64,000 bases of DNA, taken from positions 6,348,026 to 6,412,025 of the forward strand of contig JAAHII010000001.1 of assembly GCA_010671905.1 (NCBI GenBank), given 5' to 3'. Position 1 is the stretch's first letter. Each line of letters begins with the position of its first letter. Shown piece after piece: positions 16,794-25,133 of this stretch. The notes beneath the pieces were generated by a model. The model did not search any database, was not told where the DNA came from, and saw only the letters and a list, made by a program, of their open reading frames with translations. The stretch comes from Leptolyngbya sp. SIOISBB (GTDB lineage Bacteria > Cyanobacteriota > Cyanobacteriia > Phormidesmidales > Phormidesmidaceae). The translations under genes and the position numbers were made by a program.

Positions 16794-17907
16794 TTGGAAT
16801 TTCAAGAGAAATTAGCTCTGGTGAACGCCCGATTGAAGGGTGATTGAGTTCGAGTGAGAATTGGGCAGAAGGGGGCGCTCTAACCTTGCAGGCGACATTG
16901 CCACCCCAACCTACCAGCAATCGAGCTAAGCCATATCAGCAAAAGGTTTATATAAAGAAACCGGCCAACTTAGCTGGCCTGAGAGCAGCCGAAAAGCTGG
17001 CCCGGTTGCTGAGTGGTCAAGTTATAGCTGAAAAATTCACCTGGGAAGAATGGGGAACCAAGTTTCAAGCGAGTAGCTCGTGCAGTGAGGCGATCGCCCG
17101 CTTTGAGAAACATTACTTGAATCAGGGGGGCAGTAAGGACACCTGGAACGGTGACTACTGGAAAATCTATAAGCGGTTGCCCAAAACGGCAGCGGTTAGC
17201 CCTGATGTGTTCACAGCCCTGACTGAAGGGACTATTCCAAACACTCGAACCCGACAGCGCACTGTCACGGCCCTAGCCACACTGGCAAAGTTTTCGGGTA
17301 TAGATTGGAACGGCAAACATCTCAAGGGCAGCTATAGCCCCCAAAAAACAGCCCCTAGGGAACTACCAGACGATAGGGAGATCGCCGACTACCGAGAATC
17401 GTTGAATCGTTCAAGAATCCGGCATGGCAGTGGGTGTATGGGGTCATGGCCTGCTATGGCCTGCGAAACCATGAGGTTTTTTACCTGAACTTAGAGCTTT
17501 TCCCCGTGGTCAGAGTTCTTGAGGACACGAAAACCGGATACCGAGAGGTTTGGCCCTGCTATCCAGAGTGGGCGAATGAGTGGGGGCTAGATTGTCGCCA
17601 GCTCCCACCCGTGACGCTCGATCGCCCAAATCAGAAAATCGGCCACTCAGTTACCAAGTACCTCTCACCTAAGCTCCCATTTGCTCCTTATGACCTGCGC
17701 CATGCTTGGGCAGTCCGCACCTTACTGTTTGGCTGGCCCGTGGAGCTATCAGCACGCCAGATGGGTCACAGTGTGGAGGTTCACACACGCACTTATCAAC
17801 GCTGGATAACTCGCCAGCAGACTCAACAGGTCTATGATTTACTCGTTAACCGAAGCGATCGCCCCCGCCCTCCAATGCACGATAATGAAAACGGCGAAGG
17901 TAGGTGA
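16794..17907 (+). pseudogene. Tyrosine-recombinase integrase, broken
   Basis: A cyanobacterial tRNA-site integrase in three frames. The N-terminal arm reads LEFQEKLALVNARLKGD, then an in-frame TGA (16845-16847) and VRVRIGQKGAL. It shifts frame at a G-run near 16873 into TLQATLPPQPTSNRAKPYQQ, and again near 17400 into FKNPAWQWVYGVMACYGLRNHE. The catalytic fragment still shows the first Arg (GLRNHE), LRHAWAVR, MGHS and the Tyr of TYQRW, so only the reading frame is lost. No active integrase for this element is therefore present in the window. It sits between att copies 2 and 3, the expected place for an integrase beside its own att site. Confidence 0.85.
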
Positions 17908-17910
17908 GCG

Positions 17911-18147
17911 ATGACGACAACCAGCGGCGATCGGCTTGACCGCATTGAAGCTTTAGTCGAGAAAAACAGCGAAGCCATCAGCGAGTTAACCACAGATTTG
18001 AGACGGTTTGATGAGCGTCTCGACAACTACGAAAAGGGAATGTGCTGGGTTGTTCAGCTTTCTTTTGGTTTGCTTATTTCAGCGACAGTTGCCTTAATTG
18101 TGAGTGCCCTCACTTTTCTGGTGAGAACAGTCACAATCTCTCAGTAG
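17911..18147 (+). CDS. Small coiled-coil membrane protein (78 aa)
   Basis: The N-terminal coiled coil (DRLDRIEALVEKNSEAISEL) is followed by one C-terminal hydrophobic helix (VVQLSFGLLISATVALIVSALTFLV). Such genes regularly follow cyanobacterial integrases; that is family knowledge, and the function is not known. It starts 3 bp after the integrase stop and ends about 30 bp before att copy 3, so it is the last gene of the element. Confidence 0.65.
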   Translation: MTTTSGDRLDRIEALVEKNSEAISELTTDLRRFDERLDNYEKGMCWVVQLSFGLLISATVALIVSALTFLVRTVTISQ

Positions 18148-18174
18148 AGACGCGATCGCTCCCAGCCCCCAAAA

Positions 18175-18227
18175 GCAGAGGACTGAAAATCCTCGTGTCG
18201 GCGGTTCAAGCCCGCCTCCTGGCATCG
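18175..18227 (+). repeat. att copy 3: last ~48 nt of tRNA-Phe(GAA), right end of element
   Basis: Carries the anticodon arm gagga-ctGAAaa-tcctc, T-arm ggcgg-ttcaagc-ccgcc and acceptor 3' strand tcctggca of a tRNA-Phe. The 5' half of the tRNA is absent immediately upstream, so this is an attachment-site remnant, not a functional gene. The intact tRNA-Phe should lie at the left end of the element, outside this window. Confidence 0.8.
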
Positions 18228-18268
18228 CTTTTTACACAGAAGCATAAGATTCTACCTGATTTCTCAAT

Positions 18269-18310
18269 AAGCCCCGAATAGTTGTGAAGAATGGAAACTA
18301 TTCGGGGCTT
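18269..18310. terminator. Bidirectional perfect hairpin after coaR
   Basis: Arms aagccccgaatagtt / aactattcggggctt pair perfectly over 15 bp with a 12-nt loop. It lies between the element's right att and the coaR stop, and would end transcription of coaR on the minus strand. Confidence 0.7.
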
Positions 18311-18333
18311 GAGCATAGCGATGTGTGCCCCTA

Positions 18334-19431
18334 CTAACCGCCCAGATAGCAATGACAATCAGGCTTTTCAATAAGAGATGCCGCAAGGCGATTTAAGGCA
18401 ACTGCGGCCAATAGCCCACCTCCCAATGTGCCCTCCACCGTGAGGTAGGGGATAGGGAGCTGCATCAGTTGACGCTTGGCGGCAGGGGCATGACTAAAGC
18501 CGATCGGCAAACCAATGATCAGTGCAGGCTGACGATGGTGTTGGGAAATCGCCTCGCAGAGTTTGATCAGGACCGAAGGTGCATAGCCCACAACCCAAAT
18601 GTTGCCGTCGATGAGCTCGGAGAGTCGTTCCTGAAAGTCGGTTTCTTGCCAGAAAGCTTGCTCTGCATGGGTAACGCTACTGATGTGGGGATCTGCGAGC
18701 AATGTTGTCCATTGGCAGCCTAAATGGGTGAGCCGGGTCTGATCCAGAGTGTTGGTCACTGCTGGCACATCGCCGATAACGGTGCAGCCCCTTTGAAGAG
18801 ACTCACGGGCTGCTTTGATCGCATCTTGGCTAAAGCGGACAAACGCTGCCAAGCTCACATCACCGCAGGCCAAAACTAGATGGGACAAGACATCCACCTC
18901 AATTTCGGGTCGTTGAGACAGATCGGGAAGCAAGTGCTGGAGAGCTTCGTGAAAGTTTTCGGGATGGTCGGATGCGGCAGCATCAAGATGATGCCAAAGG
19001 TCGGCGCTGAGGAACTGGGCGCTTTGAGTTTCGGCCTCCAGGAGCCGAAGTTGGCCGATCGCGTTTGCTTGAATTGACTGACAGCCCTGGTCACGCCCCA
19101 GTAGACTTTCCAACGCGGTTGCCGTTTGCCGCAATTTGATGAGCCGCTGCAAGATGGTTTGATACTGCTGCTGAAGCTGGGGTAACAGCGAATCCGTCCC
19201 ATTGGATTGAGCCTGTTCGGTCAACATCTGTTTGATATGGGAGAGCTGAAATCCTTGCTGCTTTAGCGCTGCAATGCGCTTTAATCGCTGCACATCGGTA
19301 TTGCTATACAGTCGATAGTTGCCATGGGAGCGCTGCGGCGGCGGCAGTAGCCCAATCTGGTGGTAGTGTCGCACCATACGAGGCGTCATGCCATGGCCAA
19401 CGGTTTGAGTAAGTTCTTTGATGGTAAGCAT
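18334..19431 (-). CDS. coaR: CoaR-type cobalt-responsive MerR regulator
   Basis: A MerR-family activator fused to a precorrin-8X methylmutase (CobH)-like sensor. From ATG 19431 the first ~70 residues are the MerR helix-turn-helix (VGHGMTPRMVRHYHQIGLL, GNYRLYSNTDVQRL). The C-terminal ~200 residues match the CobH fold (VRFSQDAIKAARESL, VVGYAPSVLIKL, IIGLPIGFSHA, GTLGGGLLAAVALNRL). The protein ends in a Cys-His-Cys motif (DCHCYLGG), which in Synechocystis CoaR is part of cobalt sensing. The frame is open to 19500, but ATG 19431 gives the normal MerR N-terminus and leaves the promoter dyad free. It is divergent from coaT and known family biology predicts cobalt-dependent activation of it. Confidence 0.93.
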   Translation of the reverse strand: MLTIKELTQTVGHGMTPRMVRHYHQIGLLPPPQRSHGNYRLYSNTDVQRLKRIAALKQQGFQLSHIKQMLTEQAQSNGTDSLLPQLQQQYQTILQRLIKLRQTATALESLLGRDQGCQSIQANAIGQLRLLEAETQSAQFLSADLWHHLDAAASDHPENFHEALQHLLPDLSQRPEIEVDVLSHLVLACGDVSLAAFVRFSQDAIKAARESLQRGCTVIGDVPAVTNTLDQTRLTHLGCQWTTLLADPHISSVTHAEQAFWQETDFQERLSELIDGNIWVVGYAPSVLIKLCEAISQHHRQPALIIGLPIGFSHAPAAKRQLMQLPIPYLTVEGTLGGGLLAAVALNRLAASLIEKPDCHCYLGG

Positions 19432-19434
19432 AGC

Positions 19435-19467
19435 CTTGACTTTAACATCAATGTCAAGGTTTAGTCT
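19435..19467 (+). promoter_or_regulatory. CoaR operator and coaT promoter
   Basis: A dyad cttgac ... gtcaag (19435-19458) lies between coaR and coaT. On the plus strand ttgact (19436-19441) can serve as -35 and tagtct (19462-19467) as -10, separated by 20 bp. That overlong spacer is the hallmark of MerR-type promoters, where the activator untwists DNA bound between the two elements. The assignment of the weak -10 is inference. Confidence 0.75.
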
Positions 19468-19498
19468 GGTAGCCCTGACACAATGAATTTCGGTTGGC

Positions 19499-21481
19499 AT
19501 GGCTCACAGTTTTCCCATTCCTTGGCAGCAGCGATTTCAGCATTGGCTGCAGACCTATCCAGAAGCGGTCGCAGCAGTGACCTGTGGACTCCTGACGCTA
19601 CTGGGCTGGCTAGCGCTGGTTGGCAATTGGATTGGCATGGGTATTTGGGTTTTATTAGCGGCTTACGTCATCGGCGGGTTTGATAGTGCCCAGGAAGGCG
19701 TGACGACCCTGTGGCAAGAGCGCGAACTGGATGTTGATCTCCTGATGATCGTGGCGGCAGTGGGGGCAGCCACCCTCGGTCTATGGCAGCGGCAGTATTA
19801 CCTGCTAGTAGATGGCGCAGTGCTGATTTTAATCTTTGCCATTAGTGGAGCTCTGGAAAGTATTGCCATGCATCGGACGGAGCGAAATATCCGCAGTTTG
19901 ATGCAGCTCGCGCCTGATCGCGCCAGGGTAATGGTGCAGGGCCAAGAGCAGATGGTGGCAACGCAGCAGTTGCGAGTCGGCGATCGCATCTTGATTAAAC
20001 CGGGGGAACTCGTTCCGACCGATGGCCTGATTCAGGAAGGGCATAGCGCTGTGAATCAAGCGCCCCTCACGGGGGAATCGATTCCGGTAGAAAAAGTTAT
20101 TGGTGACGAAGTATTCGCAGGCACCATTAACGGTAATGGGGCTTTGACTGTGGAGTTGCATAAGTCGCCAGAGAGCAGCCTGATTCAGCGAGTGATTCGG
20201 CTGGTGGAGCAGGCTAAAACTTCTGCTCCGCCGTCCCAACAGTTTTTGGAAACCTTTGAGCGGGGCTATGCCAAGGTCGTTGTGGGGGTGGGGCTCCTGC
20301 TAGCACTCCTACCACCGCTGCTGTTGCAGTGGAGTTGGGAAACAACAATCTACCGGGCACTGATCTTTCTGGTGGTGGCTTCACCCTGTGCCTTGATGGC
20401 GGCGATTATGCCAACGCTGCTATCAGGCATTGCCCGAGGGGCGCGCCAGGGCATTTTATTCAAAGATGGGGCGCAATTAGAAACCATGGGACAGGTGCAG
20501 GCGATTGCCTTCGACAAAACCGGCACCCTCACCACCGGCATCCTCCAGGTCAGCGACTTGATTCCGGCTCCTAGCGTTGATGCCAATCGAGTGCTACAAA
20601 TGGCGGCCTCTTTAGAAGCCTATTCAGAACATCCGATTGCGGAAGCTATAGTGCAGGCTGCCCAAAGGCAAAATCTACCGTTGCTTCCGACCCGAGCAGT
20701 ACAAGCAGAAATCGGTCAGGGTATCTCCGGCACCCTGGAAGACAGGGTTGTGCGATTGGGGAAACCGGCATTCGTTATGGCTGATGCCGCCGTGGCAACT
20801 GCTGCCACTGCAGCGCCAAAAGTCCTTAAGGAGGAAGGGGAACTCCCGCCCGCCCTATGTCAGGCGAGTCAACGACTCGAACGAGAAGGAAAGACTGTCA
20901 TTTGGGTCAGCCAGCAGCAACAGGTATTGGGCCTGCTCGCCGTTGCCGATCAGGTGCGCCCGACCGCCCTCAGCTTGCTCAGCAACCTCCGGCAACTGGG
21001 CATCAACGCCACAGTCATGCTAACCGGCGACAATGACGTCACTGCACAAACGGTTGCCAAATCGGTCGGAGTGGACACCGTTTATGCCAATCTCTTACCC
21101 GAAGACAAAGTCACCGCCATTCAACACCTGCAACAGCAATACCGCACTGTTGCAATGGTCGGGGATGGGATCAACGATGCCCCGGCACTGGCCCAGGCTT
21201 CAGTCGGCATTGCGATGGGAGGAGCAGGCAGTGATGTGGCCCTGGAAACCGCCGACATCGTGCTCATGGCCGATCGCCTCGAAAAGCTGGAGCAGGCCAT
21301 TCGCATTGGCAAGCACTCACAACGCATCATTCGGCAAAACATTGCGATTGCCCTGATCTCTATCGCCCTGCTGATGGTTGCCAACTTCCTCGGCGAACTC
21401 ACTCTCCCGGCTGGGGTTTTAGGCCATGAAGGTTCAACACTATTGGTGACACTGAATGGATTGAGACTGCTCAGAAATTAG
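19499..21481 (+). CDS. coaT: Cobalt-exporting P1B-4-type ATPase CoaT
   Basis: An inner-membrane heavy-metal ATPase (660 aa). It shows the actuator motif LTGES, the transmembrane SPC motif (VVASPCALMAAIMP), phosphorylation site DKTGTLT, hinge GDGINDAPALA and a C-terminal HEGSTLLVTLNG. SPC plus HEG(S/T) with no N-terminal metal-binding domain is the P1B-4 signature, associated with Co(II) export. The length is near the family's usual ~640 aa. It starts at ATG 19499, just downstream of the CoaR dyad, and the divergent coaR-coaT arrangement is the same as in Synechocystis. All catalytic motifs are intact, so it should be functional. Confidence 0.95.
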   Translation: MAHSFPIPWQQRFQHWLQTYPEAVAAVTCGLLTLLGWLALVGNWIGMGIWVLLAAYVIGGFDSAQEGVTTLWQERELDVDLLMIVAAVGAATLGLWQRQYYLLVDGAVLILIFAISGALESIAMHRTERNIRSLMQLAPDRARVMVQGQEQMVATQQLRVGDRILIKPGELVPTDGLIQEGHSAVNQAPLTGESIPVEKVIGDEVFAGTINGNGALTVELHKSPESSLIQRVIRLVEQAKTSAPPSQQFLETFERGYAKVVVGVGLLLALLPPLLLQWSWETTIYRALIFLVVASPCALMAAIMPTLLSGIARGARQGILFKDGAQLETMGQVQAIAFDKTGTLTTGILQVSDLIPAPSVDANRVLQMAASLEAYSEHPIAEAIVQAAQRQNLPLLPTRAVQAEIGQGISGTLEDRVVRLGKPAFVMADAAVATAATAAPKVLKEEGELPPALCQASQRLEREGKTVIWVSQQQQVLGLLAVADQVRPTALSLLSNLRQLGINATVMLTGDNDVTAQTVAKSVGVDTVYANLLPEDKVTAIQHLQQQYRTVAMVGDGINDAPALAQASVGIAMGGAGSDVALETADIVLMADRLEKLEQAIRIGKHSQRIIRQNIAIALISIALLMVANFLGELTLPAGVLGHEGSTLLVTLNGLRLLRN

Positions 21482-21533
21482 GTCTTTAGTTCTTTTAGTT
21501 TGCCGCAGTCGCCTCGTCACATTCCTTACGCTC

Positions 21534-22374
21534 ATGACCATTGCCGCTGAAATTACCCGCGTGGTTGAACTGTTTCAACTGCCCTTTATGCCGCGAGCAC
21601 TGATGGGGGGAGTCTTAACCGGCCTCATGGGAGGACTACTGGGCAGCTTTACCATCCTGCGGCAATGATCGTTTTTTAGCGAAGCCTTAGGAGAATCTGC
21701 CCTCCTAGGCATCGGCATTGGACTGCTACTGGGTCTTGAACCCTCCTGGATATTATTTCCGTTTGCGATACTGTTTGCTCTGGGTGTGGCCTACTTTTTA
21801 GAGCGTATTGACCTCTGGACAGATGCTCTACTGAACATTGTGTGTTCATCTTCTCTAGCTCTGGGCATCCTTCTGTTCAGCTTTCAAGATGGGTTCCAGG
21901 GAGGCATAGACAGCCTACTGTTTGGCGATATTCTGGCCGTCCGAACCACCGACCTGACTTTTAGCAGCATCCTTTTAGTGGTGTGCGCCGGGTTTATTGC
22001 TTTAACTCTGCGATCGCAGATGCTCCTCACCCTACCCGAACCAATGGCCATGGCTCGGGGCGTCAATGTATCCGCCCAGCGCACCATCTTTATTGTGCTG
22101 CTTGCCCTGGTGGTGGGGGTTTCTATCAAATCGATCGGCATTTTATTAATTAGTGCCTTTATCGTTATTCCAGCCAGTGCGGCCCGTCTCCTCAGCCGTC
22201 AGTTCACCCACTACATCCTGATCTCCGCAGGTCTGGGTGCCCTTAGCGTCATTATTTGGTATGTTCCTGTCTGCCCTGTTTGACCTTCTCTCTGGCCCGA
22301 GCATTGTGACTGTACAGCTAGGAATTTTCCTGCTAGCTGCTATGAGTCCCACTGCACGCGAGAGCACCCCTTAA
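21534..22374 (+). pseudogene. Metal ABC transporter permease (ZnuB/MntB-type), broken
   Basis: The reading begins MTIAAEITRVVELFQLPFMP and is interrupted after 44 codons by TGA (21666-21668) where family members have a residue before SFFSEALG. It continues in frame through the typical membrane core (GESALLGIGIGLLLGLEP; MARGVNVSAQRT; ISAFIVIPASAARLL). Near 22255 a one-base change shifts the frame, so the end (GMFLSALFDLLSGPSIV...) is read in another frame and stops at 22374. Adjacent ATPase and binding-protein genes are absent. This is a dead remnant of a Zn/Mn ABC importer beside the cobalt exporter. Confidence 0.85.
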
Positions 22375-22565
22375 TATCCTCAATCACGGTCTCAGGGGTC
22401 GACTCATCAACGAAAATATCGAGCTGACATTCTTTGGGAATCATTGATTTTCACTCCGATAGTTTGCGTAGAGACGCAACCACTCACACGTAGTTGCAGG
22501 GTTTTCAGGGATTCTCGGTAACGAGAGAATGTCGGTTTTGGATGTGTGCCAGTTGGGGGCCAGAT

Positions 22566-22802
22566 TTAGGCCAGCGAGCTAGACTCAACTGCTTCAAGGA
22601 ATTTTTTAAGGTGCCAACGGTAGGTAGGTCGCCATCCGTGGGGGGTGATGTTGCGATAGTGTTCGCTGGGTTTGAGCACTTCGTCTTTCAACCGCTGCCG
22701 AATGTGTTTGGATGTGACGCCCAACTCAATGGCGAGGGTTGATGTACTGACCCAAGCCGATCGCTTTTGGGGCTGGGTTCGTTTTGTATGGTTCTCAGAC
22801 AT
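22566..22802 (-). CDS. Small DNA-binding protein, excisionase-like (78 aa)
   Basis: The central part (VSTSTLAIELGVTSKHIRQRLKDEVLKPSEHYRNI) has the pattern of a MerR/Xis-like winged helix: a helix-turn-helix followed by a wing with Trp residues (HGWRPTYRWHLKKFL). The N-terminus is basic. Such proteins act as recombination directionality factors or small repressors on integrative elements. It lies at one end of a remnant element (22.4-23.7 kb), and no cognate integrase is adjacent. Confidence 0.55.
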   Translation of the reverse strand: MSENHTKRTQPQKRSAWVSTSTLAIELGVTSKHIRQRLKDEVLKPSEHYRNITPHGWRPTYRWHLKKFLEAVESSSLA

Positions 22803-22905
22803 GGTTTTTCTCTAATGGCTGGATGTTTGAAGCTAGGCGTCGGATGATTCTGCGTACTTAGCCCACAGAGTGACGAGCGATCGCACGCTCAGAGATCGTG
22901 TCGTT

Positions 22906-23358
22906 TTATTCACGGGTCAAGGCGGCTTTTCTAATTAACTGAACTTGGGCGCGGGGGAAGGTGGGAGAAACCATCCAATCGGCGTGGGCGCGGGGAACTT
23001 CTCCGGTTTCGGGAGCCCAGACCCAAACAAACGCCTGTTTGTACTTAAGGGAGCCGGACAAAATTTCGACCAGGTCACCAAAACCAATGGGCTCAGACTT
23101 CATTGAAGTATTTAATGATTCTGGCTCAGAGGGTAGATGCCCCTCTTGAGTTCCGGAAGTCTTAGGAAAAGGTTGTCCAGGTTGTCCACTCGCGGAAGTC
23201 TGGCTTTCAGCCTTTTTGGGACAACCTGGACAACCCTCTTCAGCAAACTGAGGATTTTCCCAAATTCGCAGCCTTCGACCCTGGACAACTCCTCGGGACG
23301 ACCCCCAGCCCGATCCCTTCAATAGGTTGGTCACTCGCATCTGAACCCGCTTGTCCAT
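22906..23358 (-). CDS. C-terminal fragment of a mobile-element primase/helicase-like protein
   Basis: The 150-residue frame starts abruptly and looks like the tail of a larger protein. A small domain (MRVTNLLKGSGWGSSRGVVQGRRLRIWENP) is followed by a Pro/Gly/Gln-rich linker and a C-terminal domain (DLVEILSGSLKYKQAFVWVWAPETGEVPRAHADW). I associate this domain order with the C-termini of large replication proteins on cyanobacterial plasmids and integrative elements. The N-terminal catalytic part is missing, so it is probably a decayed gene; alternatively it is a free-standing small protein. Confidence 0.4.
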   Translation of the reverse strand: MDKRVQMRVTNLLKGSGWGSSRGVVQGRRLRIWENPQFAEEGCPGCPKKAESQTSASGQPGQPFPKTSGTQEGHLPSEPESLNTSMKSEPIGFGDLVEILSGSLKYKQAFVWVWAPETGEVPRAHADWMVSPTFPRAQVQLIRKAALTRE

Positions 23359-23380
23359 CTGGTGAAGTTCAAGCTTGAGT

Positions 23381-23627
23381 GCATTTTGGTCAGTGGCACC
23401 AGCTTATTGACTGAGTTTGTCGGTTATTTGGCTTGGCAACGGAGTAAGACCTGCAAGGAATATGCGGCGGAGCGAGACTTAATCACTTAAAGCGCAACTA
23501 TGAATCGCTGACTATCAATGTTGAGGGGCTATGGCGACAGATGGAAGAGTTTCATCGCGATACTCAACGGCAGCTGGATCGCATTGAGGTCCAGCTGTCT
23601 GACAATAACTCTGGCAGTGCGGATTGA
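23381..23627 (+). pseudogene. Frameshifted copy of the coiled-coil membrane gene at 13399
   Basis: The DNA aligns base for base with about 13433-13680: ggcttggcaacggagtaaga, then gcaaggaatatgc, then caactatgaatcgctgac, ending with gatcgcattgag and the same junction tgaggctttac with the next gene. A single T is missing near 23480 (gagacttaat against gagactttaa), which kills the frame. Many third-position differences show that the two copies diverged before or while this one decayed. It is direct evidence that a second element of the same type once sat here. Confidence 0.85.
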
Positions 23628-23894
23628 GGCTTTACTGATGATTTTGATTGACCGGCTGTGCTGGTGGTGTGGGTGCTGTACTGTGCGGCGTGGGTGCGCA
23701 TCTGAACAAAAGACAGAACGGCGATTAAACGACAATGAGCCAAACAAACGCGACAATTACCTAGGCAAATGAACGGGCTGAAAAGTGCGATCACAAAAAC
23801 CAAGCCCCTCGCCACGGAGCAAGGGGCATCGGCAGAGATTCCGGCTGATTACAAGGTCCTCGTCAAGTTTCAGCATTCATCAGTTTTGCGCCTA

Positions 23895-24068
23895 TTAAGC
23901 GCCGCGTTCGTCACGGTTGAAGTTATGTAGCTCATCGAGAGTGACGACACCGTCACCATTGATATCAGCGGCTTTATCTCCAGGAGCAACTTGCTTAGCC
24001 TGGGCAGTCGTCGCTAGTGCCCCGAGAGATAGCAAAATCGCCAAAGTGGAAAATAAGAAGCGTTTCAT
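23895..24068 (-). CDS. Secreted EF-hand/dockerin-like mini-protein (57 aa)
   Basis: Begins MKRFLFSTLAILLSLGALA with a signal-peptide cleavage expected after AQA, leaving about 33 mature residues. The mature part holds one calcium-loop motif, DINGDGVVTLDE, matching a dockerin or EF-hand loop (Asp at 1, 3 and 5; Glu at 12). It continues DELHNFNRDERGA, sharing DEL-x3-N-x-D with the repeats of the secreted protein at 25134. A single loop suggests it pairs with another loop or partner. The upstream promoter block (24131-24161) is shared with that gene. Too short for routine calling, but the signal peptide, motif and promoter argue for a real gene. Confidence 0.7.
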   Translation of the reverse strand: MKRFLFSTLAILLSLGALATTAQAKQVAPGDKAADINGDGVVTLDELHNFNRDERGA

Positions 24069-24493
24069 GATGTGAGCCTCAATTCAATCAAAGCGCAAAA
24101 CCTTTTGTGGAGGAGGTTTATAGCTTTGTCATTTCTATTATGAGAGGGCATACTGAGCAGGCGTTAAACGGCTCCTGAGGGGCAAATTAAGTCTGCTGAA
24201 AAACAAATTCCCTCACCACATAGGCAAGGGGAATAGAGCAGCAGAATGCTGTTTGGCTATTTGAGGAGAGGAAAAAAGGGTTTGACTCAAGCCGAGTAAC
24301 GAACGCCGCGATCGCTCAGAATTTGGCGGCGGAAATAAGCTGCCCTAAATTCTGGCCTGAGAAAGCTGGGCGATCGCGGGTTGGACCTGGGAACGGGTGA
24401 CACTTCGTTGCAACTGTCACCAATCTCGGCTTTAAGCACGCAGCATAGAAGTAGAGGAGTGGTGAGTTATCCCAATCCGGAAGGAGGACGACC
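24069..24493. other. Intergenic stretch between divergent small genes
   Basis: Holds the shared promoter block of the EF-hand mini-protein (24131-24161). A sequence gcctgagaaagctg (24356) also recurs at 25748, near the paralogous secreted-repeat gene. Nothing else is supported. Confidence 0.4.
24131..24161 (-). promoter_or_regulatory. Shared promoter block, copy A
   Basis: Read on the minus strand: gctcag, 1 nt, atgccc, 7 nt, atagaaat, ending 62 nt upstream of ATG 24068. The same words in the same order and total span occur at 25691-25721 upstream of the repeat-protein gene. The tataat-like core at the proximal end fits a -10 element; the distal gctcag may be an activator or alternative sigma site. 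Confidence 0.6.
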
Positions 24494-24607
24494 ATGAAAC
24501 CAATCTCTCCGTTACATGATGACTGGCGGGATGGCCTCTTGGTGATCATGGCCTTGTTGCTAACACTGACGTTGTGGGCAGTCCTCTTTGCCCCAGCCGT
24601 AGTGTAA
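24494..24607 (+). CDS. Single-TM micro-protein (37 aa)
   Basis: Encodes MKPISPLHDDWRDG followed by one hydrophobic helix (LLVIMALLLTLTLWAVLFAP). The start has one of the clearest Shine-Dalgarno sequences in the window (aaggagg, 24481-24487, 7 nt before ATG), and a textbook terminator follows at 24665. Ribosome site, frame and terminator together make a complete small gene. The function is unknown; such proteins often associate with larger membrane complexes. Confidence 0.6.
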   Translation: MKPISPLHDDWRDGLLVIMALLLTLTLWAVLFAPAVV

Positions 24608-24663
24608 ACAACGGCTCAAGACTTTGACCGTCACCCAGCCATCCAAACCCGACCACAATGCAA

Positions 24664-24696
24664 TAAGCGCTCTCCGAATCAGGAGGGCGCTTTTTA
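24664..24696 (+). terminator. Rho-independent terminator
   Basis: A 10-bp stem agcgctctcc / ggagggcgct with one G-T pair, 6-nt loop and ttttt, 58 bp after the 37-residue gene. Confidence 0.85.
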
Positions 24697-25133
24697 CTGA
24701 CGAACTCAGACCAGCTGAGCTTCGAGGACTCATCAACGCCATGTCAACCTCATTCATGGGAGATACAGACAGAGATCGTGATGGCTTGAGCTATTTGTTG
24801 AGACGGTCAATGGCAGTATCGAGACTAATGGCAAAGAGCGATCGCGTTCCGAGAGCCGTTGTCAGAGCATCATGGTGCGTCAGATGATTGACTCTCGTCG
24901 GAGTTCAGACACCAAGCTTGAATAAAGCCCCCTCAACGAATGGCATTAAGGGGGCAGACGTGGGTGGGTGTCAAGGGAAACGTCGTCGGCAAAAACGGTG
25001 AGAGCTTAGGGCGCTTCATCAATTAATCCCAGAAGCCTTTGGGGCAGAGCATTTGCGCGCCCGCATTCACGCCATAGGCTAGGGGCTGTCGTTCCTTTAC
25101 TGAAAGGGTTTGGCCGCGACCGGATGACAGGCC
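24697..25133. other. Intergenic stretch, no supported gene
   Basis: A plus-strand frame reaches 24887 but starts inside the terminator of the previous gene and has no recognisable sequence. The rest holds isolated HIP1 sites and no visible gene or structure. Confidence 0.4.

Noticed and set aside
18175-18227. Possible functional tRNA-Phe gene
   Set aside because: Only the anticodon arm through the acceptor 3' strand is present. The 5' acceptor strand and D-arm are missing directly upstream, so it is an attachment-site remnant.
22340-22444. 34-residue minus-strand frame (MIPKECQLDIFVDESTPETV...)
   Set aside because: The sequence looks protein-like but the frame is very short and overlaps the permease pseudogene. 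It may be a scrap of the second element, but support is too thin.
24624-24887. 87-residue open frame
   Set aside because: It begins upstream of, and reads through, a strong terminator hairpin, and its sequence has no protein-like pattern.
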